Below the pieces are notes generated by a model. That model was given only the letters and a program-made list of their open reading frames with translations, ran no database searches and was not told the origin of the DNA. Shown here in pieces: positions 1 to 8,983 of a stretch of DNA of 51,637 nucleotides (its first letter is position 1; each line of letters begins with the position of its first letter). The stretch spans positions 1 to 51,637 of the forward strand of contig CAZADS010000033.1 in the NCBI GenBank assembly GCA_964483985.1, given 5' to 3'. This DNA is from CAZADS01 sp964483985. GTDB lineage: Bacteria > Pseudomonadota > Alphaproteobacteria > Thalassobaculales > Thalassobaculaceae. The position numbers and the translations under genes are program-made.

Positions 1-1302
1 TTCTTTGTAGAATTTTTTGCCCTCGATTTAATCATGGATGAGGATGGTTCATGCCGCGGGATCATGGCCTTAGATTTAGCTACTGGCACTTTGCATAGAT
101 TTAGGGCTCACCAAACTGTTTTGGCAACTGGGGGTTACGGAAGAGCATATTTTTCTTGCACATCGGCACACACTTGCACAGGTGACGGGAATGGAATGGT
201 TTTGAGGGCAGGGCTGCCACTTCAAGACATGGAGTTTGTACAGTTTCATCCAACTGGAATTTATGGAGCTGGCTGCCTCATTACTGAGGGTGCGAGAGGT
301 GAGGGTGGATATGTAACTAACTCTGAGGGCGAGCGGTTTATGGAAAGGTATGCCCCAACAGCAAAAGACTTAGCGTCACGAGATGTGGTTAGTCGTTCGA
401 TGACCATTGAGATTAATGAGGGCAGAGGAGTAGGACCCCAAAGGGACCACATTTTCTTGCACCTAGAACACCTTGACCCCGAAGTTTTAGCCCTGAGACT
501 TCCTGGCATTTCCGAAACAGCAAAGATTTTTGCTGGAGTGGACGTAACACGGGAACCCATCCCCATTATGCCAACAGTTCATTACAACATGGGAGGAATA
601 CCGACTAACTACCATGGAGAAGTTTTGGCCCCAACCGCAGAAGATCCAGATCGCGTTTGCTCCGGACTAATGGCTATTGGAGAGGCAGCCTGTGTGTCAG
701 TACACGGTGCTAATCGACTTGGCACGAATTCGCTTCTCGATATTGTTGTTTTTGGACGCGCAGCAGCTTATCGGGCTGCCGAAACTATGCGGGCGGGAGA
801 ACCGCATAAGCCATTAGCATCTGATGCCAGTGACCGTGCTATAGCCAGAATGGATCGAATTCGAAATGCTAATGGAGAAAAATCAACCTCAAAGATCCGT
901 CTCGAAATGCAGCTTGCAATGCAGCATCACGCAGCAGTATTTCGAGATACCGAACTACTCGATAGTGGTGTGAAAAATATCATGCAAATTGCCGATACGA
1001 TGCGAGACCTTAGTGTAAACGATCGTTCACTTATATGGAATTCTGACTTAGTTGAAGCGCTAGAACTGGACAATCTGATGGGACAAGCAATAGTTACGCT
1101 GACATCCGCAAATTTACGAACAGAAAGTCGGGGGGCGCACGCGCATGAAGATTATCCTGAGCGTGATGATGAAAATTGGATGAAACACACCTGTATGTGG
1201 TTAAACGAAGAGAACAACTACAATGTTTTATATCGTGACGTACATATGAATCCTTTATCAAACGAAATTGAAGCCATCCCACCGGTTGCGCGCGTTTATT
1301 GA
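1..1302 (+). CDS. sdhA: Succinate dehydrogenase flavoprotein subunit (5' truncated by window edge)
   Basis: Catalytic FAD subunit of succinate:quinone oxidoreductase (complex II), which oxidises succinate to fumarate at the inner membrane. The frame is open from base 1; about the last 433 codons of a roughly 600-residue protein are present. Visible signatures are VLATGGYGR, the active-site stretch QFHPTGIYGAGCLITEGARGEGG, the HYNMGGIPTN segment and the FAD-binding GANRLGTNSLLD. The C-terminus ends in the usual IPPVARVY. The N-terminal dinucleotide fold and the FAD-linking histidine lie outside the window. sdhB follows after about 50 bases, as in a normal sdhCDAB operon. Confidence 0.96.
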   Translation, partial: FFVEFFALDLIMDEDGSCRGIMALDLATGTLHRFRAHQTVLATGGYGRAYFSCTSAHTCTGDGNGMVLRAGLPLQDMEFVQFHPTGIYGAGCLITEGARGEGGYVTNSEGERFMERYAPTAKDLASRDVVSRSMTIEINEGRGVGPQRDHIFLHLEHLDPEVLALRLPGISETAKIFAGVDVTREPIPIMPTVHYNMGGIPTNYHGEVLAPTAEDPDRVCSGLMAIGEAACVSVHGANRLGTNSLLDIVVFGRAAAYRAAETMRAGEPHKPLASDASDRAIARMDRIRNANGEKSTSKIRLEMQLAMQHHAAVFRDTELLDSGVKNIMQIADTMRDLSVNDRSLIWNSDLVEALELDNLMGQAIVTLTSANLRTESRGAHAHEDYPERDDENWMKHTCMWLNEENNYNVLYRDVHMNPLSNEIEAIPPVARVY

Positions 1303-1355
1303 AACAATTTAAAGGTGTTACATATTTTTTAGAATTTAAGAGAGAAGTAGGACAA

Positions 1356-2135
1356 ATGGCTGAATTCGCACTGCCTAAACACTCCAAAGTTATGATTGGA
1401 AAAACGCACAAAGCATCTAAAGAAGCCGCTAATATTCGCGCCTTTAAAATTTATCGTTATGATCCAGATAGCCACGAGAACCCTAAATTGGACACCTTCG
1501 AATTAGATTTAGACGATTGCGGTCCAATGGTCCTTGATGCGTTAATAAAAATTAAAGACGAGGTCGATACTACGTTAACGTTTCGTCGATCTTGCCGCGA
1601 AGGAATTTGCGGAAGTTGCAGTATGAATATAGATGGCACCAATACATTAGCTTGTCTCAAACCAATAACCGAAGTCAAAGGCGCAGTTAGAAACTACCCA
1701 TTGCCCCATATGGAAATAATTAATGATTTGGTCCCCGATTTGTCCACAGCCTATGCACAGCTGACCTCGGTCGAACCATGGTTAAAATCAAAAACGCCTC
1801 CGCCACCGGATAAAGAACGCCGCCAATCAATCGAAGAAAGAGCTAAATTAGATGGGATGTGGGAATGCGTTTTATGCTTTAGTTGCTCCACCTCGTGCCC
1901 GAGTTATTGGTGGAATGGAGAGCGTTATCTTGGACCAGCCGTTTTATTACAAGCTTATCGTTGGATCGCTGATTCTCGAGATGAATACACTGGAGAACGC
2001 CTGGACTCTTTGGAAGACCCATTCAGACTTTATCGTTGTCACACAATAATGAACTGCACAAAAACGTGCCCCAAAGGACTAAACCCTGCGCAAGCCATTG
2101 CAGAAATTAAAAAGATGATCGTTATGCGGCAATAG
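1356..2135 (+). CDS. sdhB: Succinate dehydrogenase iron-sulfur subunit
   Basis: Electron-transfer subunit of complex II, 259 residues, normal for the family. The plant-type [2Fe-2S] cluster ligands sit in SCREGICGSC with a fourth Cys about 12 residues on (around residues 79-99). The [4Fe-4S]/[3Fe-4S] ligands are in CVLCFSCSTSC (from Cys171) and in CHTIMNCTKTCPKG (Cys228, 234, 238). The frame is open upstream to a TTG at 1299 that overlaps the sdhA stop. The ATG at 1356 is preferred because a purine-rich AGAGAAGTAGG precedes it and the MAEFALPK start fits alphaproteobacterial homologues. It is co-transcribed with sdhA. Confidence 0.96.
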   Translation: MAEFALPKHSKVMIGKTHKASKEAANIRAFKIYRYDPDSHENPKLDTFELDLDDCGPMVLDALIKIKDEVDTTLTFRRSCREGICGSCSMNIDGTNTLACLKPITEVKGAVRNYPLPHMEIINDLVPDLSTAYAQLTSVEPWLKSKTPPPPDKERRQSIEERAKLDGMWECVLCFSCSTSCPSYWWNGERYLGPAVLLQAYRWIADSRDEYTGERLDSLEDPFRLYRCHTIMNCTKTCPKGLNPAQAIAEIKKMIVMRQ

Positions 2136-2163
2136 ATATATCTTAGTGCCTTACTCAACCATA

Positions 2164-2178
2164 GTTTTAGTCTAAAAC
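2164..2178. other. Short palindrome downstream of sdhB
   Basis: GTTTTAG-T-CTAAAAC is a perfect inverted repeat with 7-base arms around one base, about 30 bases after the sdhB stop. A second repeat, AATTGA-N9-TCAATT, lies at 2195-2215. Neither is followed by a convincing T-run, so they could be a weak terminator or an operator for the downstream ThDP enzyme gene. The rest of the 2136-2360 gap shows only the strong GGGAGGTG ribosome-binding site before 2361. Confidence 0.3.
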
Positions 2179-2360
2179 CAAAAAGGGTTTAGCGAATTGA
2201 ATTTGTGTATCAATTGATCTCAACACATTTCATTTCTCCTACACGATAAATACTCATTAAGGGAAAAACAATATTCACAACCCTTTGCAGCATAACTGTC
2301 CACAGGCTAAAGTAAGCAAAGCGAATCGTTGATTTCCCAGAAAAGAGGGAGGTGAGTACC

Positions 2361-4091
2361 ATGGCTGACACCAATGAAATGACCGGCGGGGAAGCAATAG
2401 CTAGACTATTACGCGCACAAGGCATTGGTCCAATGTTTGGAATGGGCGGTTTCCAATTACTTCCTTTTTATGATGCTGCTAGACGTTTAGGGCTAAAACA
2501 TTCGCTTATCAATGATGAGCGGTGTGGGGTATTTGCCGCTGACGCGTATGCCAAAGTTACTGGCCGGGTTGGTGTTGTTGATGCAACTTTGGGTCCGGGC
2601 GCAACTAATTTAATAACTGGGTTAGTCGAAGCTCTAAATGCCGGGAGTCCAATAGTAGCCTTAGTTGGTGACAGCCATAGAATGCATTCTTGGAAAAATA
2701 TGACCCAAGAAAGCAAACAAGTAGAAATTCTTCGGCCCGCTGTTAAAGAATTGATTCGGGTAGAAATGATTGAACGATTGCCAGAACTCGTTCGTAGAGC
2801 CTTTCAAGTGGCCACTACTGGACGACCGGGGCCCGTAGTTTTGGATGTCCCTGAAGACATCTGCCACGCAACTTACCCTTTTGATCCAGATGACTTAGAC
2901 GTTCCACAACAAAATCAGGAGTCGCCAAATCTTCGAACACGCCCTTCGATAGAATCGGTTCAAGAAGCCACAAAAATACTGCGGGATGCAAAAAGACCCT
3001 TAATTTTAGCAGGGGGTGGGGTTCATTTGAGCAGAGCCTCACAATCGCTCGAGGCCTTTTCGGAAGCTTTTTCGATTCCCGTAGCTCATACCATGACGGG
3101 AAAAGGTTCCATCGCTTGCATCAATCCGCTAAGTGCTGGTTTATTTGGCCGATACGATCGAATTGCCAACGCTCTTATGGAAGAAAGTGACTGCCTCCTG
3201 GTAGTCGGTTGCAAACTAGGAGAAATTGCCACTAAAAGGTTTGCTTTACCTCCAAACGGGAAACCAGTAATTCATTTGGAGCTTGTCCCAGAAGAAATAG
3301 GAAGAACGCTACAACCGGATGTTGCCGTTTGGTGTGATGCTCGTGACGGTATTTGCGATCTGCATGCAGCTATGGAAAACGATTCAAAAAGACAAATCAA
3401 CGCAAGATCATCTTATAAAACTGAAATTTCCAAAAGAATGGATGAATGGCGCGTTTCAGTAACTGGAAGGCTTACTTCGGAAGAAATCCCAGTCAATATG
3501 GCGCGTTTAATGCACGAGCTTAATTTGCAGTTACCGGAAAACGCGATTTTAGTGGCAGACGGTGGATTTGCAGCCCATTGGGGCGGATTGCTCTACGATA
3601 CAAAAAAAGCTGGCCGGGGATTCCTGCCTGATCGCGGATTTGCATCGATAGGATATGGTCTTCCGGGAGCAATGGGTGCCGCACTTGCCGACGTAGGACC
3701 TGTTGTAGCTATTACAGGTGACGGTGGTTTTAATATGACACTAGGTGAATTGGAAACAGCCCGGAGAATGAAGCTCAACTTTACAATTATCGTGGTCAAT
3801 AACGCTGCATCGGGTTATGTAAAAGCCCTGCAGCACTTGATGTATGGAGAGGATGCCTATCAATCTAGCGATCTTGCCGAAACTAATTATGCAAAAGCCG
3901 CTATGGCCCTTGAATGCAATGGTATAAGGGTTGAACATCCCGACCAAATCGCAGGAGCAATTAAAAATGGGCTCGAACATCGTGGATCTCCGACGGTAAT
4001 TGATGTAGTTGTGACCCGCGATCCTGCGAAAATGCTGCCTGGCGTGGATAATAGAGCCGCTGTAATCAAAAAAGGTGATCGAGTCGCATAA
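2361..4091 (+). CDS. ThDP-dependent enzyme, acetolactate synthase large-subunit-like
   Basis: Thiamine-diphosphate enzyme of the acetohydroxyacid synthase / benzoylformate decarboxylase superfamily, 576 residues. Order is the N-terminal PYR domain with catalytic Glu53 in INDERCGVFAADAYAK, a central Rossmann-like domain, then the PP domain with the ThDP/Mg motif GDGGFNMTLGELETA about residues 452-481, closing with VVNN. A GTG at 2352 is in frame, but GGGAGGTG is spaced eight bases from the ATG at 2361, which decides the start. No small regulatory subunit (IlvH) is adjacent, so this is more likely a catabolic paralogue (2-oxoacid decarboxylase or carboligase type) than biosynthetic IlvB. The exact substrate cannot be read from the sequence. 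Confidence 0.85.
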   Translation: MADTNEMTGGEAIARLLRAQGIGPMFGMGGFQLLPFYDAARRLGLKHSLINDERCGVFAADAYAKVTGRVGVVDATLGPGATNLITGLVEALNAGSPIVALVGDSHRMHSWKNMTQESKQVEILRPAVKELIRVEMIERLPELVRRAFQVATTGRPGPVVLDVPEDICHATYPFDPDDLDVPQQNQESPNLRTRPSIESVQEATKILRDAKRPLILAGGGVHLSRASQSLEAFSEAFSIPVAHTMTGKGSIACINPLSAGLFGRYDRIANALMEESDCLLVVGCKLGEIATKRFALPPNGKPVIHLELVPEEIGRTLQPDVAVWCDARDGICDLHAAMENDSKRQINARSSYKTEISKRMDEWRVSVTGRLTSEEIPVNMARLMHELNLQLPENAILVADGGFAAHWGGLLYDTKKAGRGFLPDRGFASIGYGLPGAMGAALADVGPVVAITGDGGFNMTLGELETARRMKLNFTIIVVNNAASGYVKALQHLMYGEDAYQSSDLAETNYAKAAMALECNGIRVEHPDQIAGAIKNGLEHRGSPTVIDVVVTRDPAKMLPGVDNRAAVIKKGDRVA

Positions 4092-4132
4092 TATTTCAAA
4101 CAGTCGCTTTAAATAAAGTTTATTTTTAAAAA

Positions 4133-4924
4133 CTATTCTATCACTTCGTTGGCACGCCTATTTCGCCCTGATGCATAAACCCTGCAAGCATCTCCAAACG
4201 CTTCAAAAATTTTCCGATTATTTCCTTCTATTGGCGATGGTAATTCAGGATGCCACTGGACACCAAGCACAAACCCCAAAGAATCGGGAATGCTAATAGC
4301 TTCAATCACACCGTCCGGCGCAACTGCATCGACTTTTATACCTTCGCCCAATTGGGCTATTCCCTGAGCATGCAATGAATTAACGAGTATTTCTTCCTTG
4401 CCTACAAGACGATGTAGCAAACTTCCCTCTGTAATACGGATGCTATGGGCTGGTCTATAGCGTTGTTGATAGCTTTCAACATCCCGCCGCATTCGATGAT
4501 CAAATGTATTACCGAGCGCTGCAATATTCTGGTGTAAAGAACCACCGAATGCCACATTTAATTCTTGAATTCCCAGACACAAGCCAAGCACTGGAATACC
4601 TCTTTCCACGCAGGAGCGTATTAATGGCAAGGTAGTTGCGTCGCGATAGGAGTCGTGCTTTGTTCCTTCTTCACTTGGCTCACCGTTATATTGCTCTGGT
4701 TCAACATTGGATGGACTGCCTGTCAATAACAAGCCATCCAACCGGTCCGCGTATACGTTTAAGGGGCCATCATTCCCTAAAGCTGGGATAATTACGGGCG
4801 CACAACCCGCTGAATCTTTCATTGCGAGCACATACTTTTCACCAGTGCGATGAAAAGGGTGATTTTTCTCTTCGTTCCTACAAGCCGAAACACCAACCAG
4901 AGGAGTGAGTTTCGAAGTCCGCAT
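4133..4924 (-). CDS. Class I glutamine amidotransferase-like hydrolase (PuuD / peptidase C26 family)
   Basis: Gamma-glutamyl-gamma-aminobutyrate hydrolase-type protein, 263 residues. The nucleophile elbow is VLGLCLGIQE with Cys116, and the remaining triad members lie in GVQWHPE (His225, Glu227). The family cleaves gamma-glutamyl amides, for example in the gamma-glutamyl-putrescine route. No other puu gene is nearby, so the polyamine assignment is only by family. It is convergent with the ThDP enzyme, and the 41-base gap contains only a weak CTTTA-AA-TAAAG repeat followed by T-rich sequence. The ATG start gives MRTSKLTPLVGVSAC, the usual beta-strand beginning of the family. Confidence 0.85.
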   Translation of the reverse strand: MRTSKLTPLVGVSACRNEEKNHPFHRTGEKYVLAMKDSAGCAPVIIPALGNDGPLNVYADRLDGLLLTGSPSNVEPEQYNGEPSEEGTKHDSYRDATTLPLIRSCVERGIPVLGLCLGIQELNVAFGGSLHQNIAALGNTFDHRMRRDVESYQQRYRPAHSIRITEGSLLHRLVGKEEILVNSLHAQGIAQLGEGIKVDAVAPDGVIEAISIPDSLGFVLGVQWHPELPSPIEGNNRKIFEAFGDACRVYASGRNRRANEVIE

Positions 4925-5011
4925 GCGATTATTCCTTAACTAGAGTCATTATACTTTCATTCGTTTACAACAACAGTTGGATATTTTCCCAGAGTCTGCC
5001 ATATCTTGATA

Positions 5012-5779
5012 ATGGATGAAATCACTCAGAATCTTCTGGAATTTAAAGTTACGTTGGTTACAGTTTCCCTATCGGTTCTGTTTATTGGAGAAAGACTAGT
5101 ACCTGCCGTTATCCGCATAGGAGGTTGGCGCCGCGTCATCCGCAACTGCGGACTATGGATGCTTAATATTGGGCTATCGATAGCTTTAATCATTCCCTTA
5201 TCCGAATGGGCAGTGAATACAGCTCTTGATTGGCGTCCTGAAATTGTTAACAGCAATATTGAATTAGCCCTCGATATTATATTACTCGATTTCTTAATAT
5301 ATTGGTGGCACAGAGCAAACCACAGAATATCAATATTTTGGCGGTTTCACGAAGTGCATCATTTAGACGAATTTCTTGACGTTACTTCTTCCGTCCGATT
5401 TCATTTTGGAGAAATCATTTTATCCGCCTTATTTCGGGCTTTGGTAATTCTTACACTAAATATGCCTTTATCATCCATTCTGATTTTTGAAGGAATGGTC
5501 CTCATCGTATCTGCATTTCATCACTCAAACTTAAATCTCGAACCTAGAAGGGAAATGTTAATTTCCAAATTGTTGGTCACACCATCTATTCATTGGGTGC
5601 ACCACAAAGCGGTTGAACAGGATACTGATTCAAATTACGGGACCATATTCAGTTTTTGGGATTCTATATTTAAGTCGAAAAGCGAAACCAAACGAACGAC
5701 CGAAATGAAAATCGGAGTTGAAGCGAAAACTGAATTATCCTTCCTACGACTTTTAATTCACCCTTTTAAAAATAATTAG
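5012..5779 (+). CDS. Sterol desaturase / fatty acid hydroxylase family membrane protein
   Basis: Integral-membrane di-iron oxygenase family, 255 residues. The histidine clusters expected to bind the metals are visible: HRANHR, HEVHHLDE, HHSNLN and WVHHK. Hydrophobic spans at about residues 10-30, 50-70, 80-100 and 140-165 surround them. The frame also opens at a TTG at 5006; the ATG at 5012 is the likelier start. The substrate (sterol, carotenoid, fatty acid or ornithine lipid) cannot be told. The stop codon overlaps the convergent lolA stop by four bases, leaving no intergenic space. Confidence 0.8.
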   Translation: MDEITQNLLEFKVTLVTVSLSVLFIGERLVPAVIRIGGWRRVIRNCGLWMLNIGLSIALIIPLSEWAVNTALDWRPEIVNSNIELALDIILLDFLIYWWHRANHRISIFWRFHEVHHLDEFLDVTSSVRFHFGEIILSALFRALVILTLNMPLSSILIFEGMVLIVSAFHHSNLNLEPRREMLISKLLVTPSIHWVHHKAVEQDTDSNYGTIFSFWDSIFKSKSETKRTTEMKIGVEAKTELSFLRLLIHPFKNN

Positions 5780-6425
5780 CGCGTAGCCTCCACATCATCA
5801 AAATCTTCCACATCCAACTGGAAAAGACGTGGATCAAATGAGAGCCCTCGTTCAACACCAAGTAACGATACTCTTATTTCAACGCCCTGCGCATCGCGTA
5901 TAAACCACTGTCTCAAAGCCACTGGATTATCTGAAAAAAACAGTTTCACCCTTCCACCATTTGAATCATCCTTAGTAGAAAGCATTAACGTCAATGTGCC
6001 ATGACCTCTTTTAACAAAATTGACCACATAGAACTCTCTTAAATTAACATCCCGTTCTAATAACAACCGAAGAGGGGTATTCCTAATAGGAATATGCGTC
6101 ACCTGTTCCGCCTGATTGTTAACATAAATAACGAAAAAACCATTTGCTATTAACAAAATAGGAGAAGGGGGGTCGTATTCGAAACGCATTTTTCCTGGCC
6201 TAGATAAATAAAAATCACCTTCTACTACTTCTCCATCACTCGATGTCTGAATAAATCTCGATTTTAGTGTCAAAACCCCATTGAGATAGGTCTCAATCTT
6301 ACTAAGATCATCTTTTTCTTCGGGAGAAAGGGCAAGGGCTGATGCCAGATAGGCCAAGCTTACTAATAGCCCAAATAATGTTATTCGGATTATATTATTG
6401 ATGTGAAATGTCTCCGAAAATGCAT
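5776..6425 (-). CDS. lolA: Outer-membrane lipoprotein carrier LolA family, with apparent frameshift at the start
   Basis: Periplasmic chaperone that would ferry lipoproteins from LolCDE to the outer membrane. The mature part is about 190 residues (LKSRFIQTSSDGEVVEGDFYLSRPGKMRFEYDPP is family-like). It follows ftsK directly, a conserved alphaproteobacterial pairing. In the continuous frame the only standard start is a TTG at 6357, which falls inside the hydrophobic core of the signal peptide. The frame upstream continues as signal peptide (IIRITLFGLLVSLAYLASALA) but has no ATG, GTG or TTG. An ATG at 6425, preceded by nothing better and followed by the basic MHFRRHFTSII, is in the other frame. 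Adding one A/T in the AT-repeat near 6391 would join the two. I infer a one-base deletion (real or assembly) or a frameshifting start. Confidence 0.75.
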
Positions 6426-6441
6426 TAAAAGGGCTAAAAAC

Positions 6442-8892
6442 TTAACTATTCGGATGGTCAGGTATCAGAACCTCACGTTTACCAACATGGTTTGCCGCAC
6501 TAACTACTCCATCGCTTTCCATCCTTTCTATTATAGTAGCGGCTCTATTATAGCCTATTTTCAAATGTCTCTGGATAAAACTAGTTGACGCTTTGCGCTC
6601 ACGCCCCACGAGCAAAACAGCTTGATCAAATAGTTCGTCTCCAGTTCCAGCCTCTGAATCTCCTACACCAAGACCGTACGGCGCCAGAGGGTCACCCACC
6701 TCATCCTCTTCAGTTATTGAATCGTTATATTCGGGCTCACCTTGGGATCGGAGATGAAGGACGACATCCTCTACCTCTTCGTCTGAGACAAATGGTCCAT
6801 GGACTCGCGTGATCCGTCCGCCCCCAGCCATATGAAGCATATCGCCCTGACCCAACAGTTGTTCCGCACCTTGTTCACCCAATATCGTTCGACTATCAAT
6901 TTTGGAAGTCACTTGAAAACTTATACGATTTGGAAAATTAGCTTTAATGGTTCCGGTGATTACATCCACTGAGGGACGTTGAGTCGCCATTATAACATGA
7001 ATTCCCGCCGCCCTAGCCATTTGTGCCAATCGTTGTACCGCTCCTTCTATATCCTTTCCAGCCACAAGCATGAGATCCGCGACTTCGTCGATTATAACAA
7101 CAATATAAGGAAGGGGTGTTAGATCGAGTGGCTCGTCTTCGAAAACAGGTTTACCCGTTTCCGAATCGAATCCCGTTTGAACTCTTCTTTTTAGTACCTC
7201 GCCCTTTTTTCTAGCCTCATCTAGCCGAGCATTATAACCGTCGATGTTCCGAACACCTAGTTTTGACATCGCCCTATAGCGACTTTCCATTTCTCGTACA
7301 GTCCATTTAAGTGCTACCACTGCTTTTTTTGGATCTGTTACCACTGGGCTCAATAGATGCGGAATTCCATCGTAAATAGACAATTCTAGCATTTTTGGAT
7401 CAACCATAATCATACGACATTGATCAGGCCCAAGCCTATAGAGAAGCGAAAGAATCATTGTATTAACCGCTACAGACTTTCCGGATCCAGTAGTCCCCGC
7501 AATTAACAAATGGGGCATACGGGCTAAGTCAACTACAACAGGCCCACCACCTATATCTTTACCCAAGGCTATAGCGAGTTTCGCGTTAGTTTTTTGACTG
7601 GCCACATCTTCTAAGATTTCTCTCAGATAAACCATTTCACGACCATAGTTGGGAAGTTCTATGCCAATAACATTGCGACCCGGCACTACGGCAACTCTTA
7701 CCGAAACAGCACTCATGGACCGTGCAATATCTTCAGCTAATCCAATAACTCGGGAGGATTTGGTTCCCGGTGCAGGCTCTAGTTCGTAAAGTGTTACAAC
7801 TGGCCCACTTCGTACTTTCACTATTTCTCCCTTGATTCCAAAATCCTGGAGTACCGTTTCAAGCATTCGAGCATTTGCCTCGAGTGTGTTTTTATCGGGG
7901 CCAGATTCGCTGACAGATTCTGGGTATGTTAAGAGGTTTAACTGTGGAAAGCGATATTCTCCAGCCGGTGATAGATCCAGAGACTCTTGTCTAGTTTTAG
8001 ACTTCCTGGGCCTCTTTCGAACCAATGCTGTTCCCTCTGACGGTTTTTCATCAAAATTACCCCTAAAGTCATTTGATTGAATCAAGCCTGCGCTCTCAGT
8101 TTTTACGTTAGGTGTGATCTCTACATTTTTTAATGTTTTTGAAGACATTGATTTCGATAAAATTGGTTCTTTGCGACTCCGAGCCGTTTTTATACTTCGG
8201 TGAGCAAGACTCAAAGTAGCGTCTACACTTGCTTCGAGAAACCGGCCTCCCGCTGCGCCCCCTCTTTTTCCTAAAATTAGCGCAAACCAAAAATTCTTAA
8301 GTACACTCCGAGCCCCAGATACCCATTCACCAAAAGTGACACCAAGACACCAAAGTAATGTCAACAGACCAAGACCGAAAATCAGCGACACTGCTATGGA
8401 CGAGTGATTTAGAAGTGCGAAATTCAAGTCTAGCAATTTTCCGAGAAAAAGAGACCCTAACACACCACCAGAACCTGCATACAAGAAACCGCCGTCTGAA
8501 ATTGGAATTAAGGCCATTGGAATTGCGATCATAACACTCGCCACAGGCAAAACAGCAAGACGAATCCAAAATCTGCTGATTCGTCTGTGTGATAAAAATC
8601 TCCAACCCCACATAATAAGAACTAAAACGATCACACCACTAGCCAATCCAACTGACTGTAAAAGTAAGTCGGACACTATCGCCCCGGGCAACCCTACCAG
8701 ATTGCTTGCACTTGAAAGTCCAACTGAATTTAAGGATGGGTCGGATGATGTATAGGTCAATAACGCGACAGCAAGAAAAAAACCAATGGATACCAAAATC
8801 GCACCGGATAGTTCCTGCAATCGACGGCTGAAAAATAATCCTCTTTTCTTTGGACTGAGTTCCGTTGCATCCGTTCTATTCATTGTCGACAT
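6442..8892 (-). CDS. ftsK: DNA translocase FtsK
   Basis: Hexameric motor that pumps the chromosome terminus through the division septum and activates XerCD. 816 residues, normal for alphaproteobacteria. The N-terminus has about four or five membrane spans (residues 30-185), then a low-complexity linker with many basic residues. The motor follows, with Walker A GTTGSGKS about 463-472 and Walker B VVIIDEVADL about 595-605. The C-terminal gamma winged helix (LFDQAVLLVGRERKASTSF...IIERMESDGVV) reads KOPS sites. Two ATGs three codons apart are possible starts. lolA lies immediately downstream. Confidence 0.97.
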   Translation of the reverse strand: MSTMNRTDATELSPKKRGLFFSRRLQELSGAILVSIGFFLAVALLTYTSSDPSLNSVGLSSASNLVGLPGAIVSDLLLQSVGLASGVIVLVLIMWGWRFLSHRRISRFWIRLAVLPVASVMIAIPMALIPISDGGFLYAGSGGVLGSLFLGKLLDLNFALLNHSSIAVSLIFGLGLLTLLWCLGVTFGEWVSGARSVLKNFWFALILGKRGGAAGGRFLEASVDATLSLAHRSIKTARSRKEPILSKSMSSKTLKNVEITPNVKTESAGLIQSNDFRGNFDEKPSEGTALVRKRPRKSKTRQESLDLSPAGEYRFPQLNLLTYPESVSESGPDKNTLEANARMLETVLQDFGIKGEIVKVRSGPVVTLYELEPAPGTKSSRVIGLAEDIARSMSAVSVRVAVVPGRNVIGIELPNYGREMVYLREILEDVASQKTNAKLAIALGKDIGGGPVVVDLARMPHLLIAGTTGSGKSVAVNTMILSLLYRLGPDQCRMIMVDPKMLELSIYDGIPHLLSPVVTDPKKAVVALKWTVREMESRYRAMSKLGVRNIDGYNARLDEARKKGEVLKRRVQTGFDSETGKPVFEDEPLDLTPLPYIVVIIDEVADLMLVAGKDIEGAVQRLAQMARAAGIHVIMATQRPSVDVITGTIKANFPNRISFQVTSKIDSRTILGEQGAEQLLGQGDMLHMAGGGRITRVHGPFVSDEEVEDVVLHLRSQGEPEYNDSITEEDEVGDPLAPYGLGVGDSEAGTGDELFDQAVLLVGRERKASTSFIQRHLKIGYNRAATIIERMESDGVVSAANHVGKREVLIPDHPNS

Positions 8893-8983
8893 TATCGATC
8901 CTTTGCTTCTAATTCAGGGACCAAAAATAAAAATATTGTGGGTATATTGGTTACTTTCTTCCATAAACTTTATATTATCACGT

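Noticed and set aside
261..566. Antisense ORF within sdhA
   Set aside because: A shadow of the sdhA codons with no ribosome-binding site; the same applies to the other long antisense ORFs inside recognised genes, such as 19642-20190 inside hyuA.
4092..4132. Bidirectional terminator between the ThDP enzyme and the amidotransferase
   Set aside because: CTTTA-AA-TAAAG is a five-base AT stem; too unstable to call, although T-rich sequence follows.
2361..4924. Sulfoacetaldehyde or oxalate pathway from the ThDP enzyme and amidotransferase
   Set aside because: The two are convergent, and no pathway-specific partner (Pta, formyl-CoA transferase) is present.
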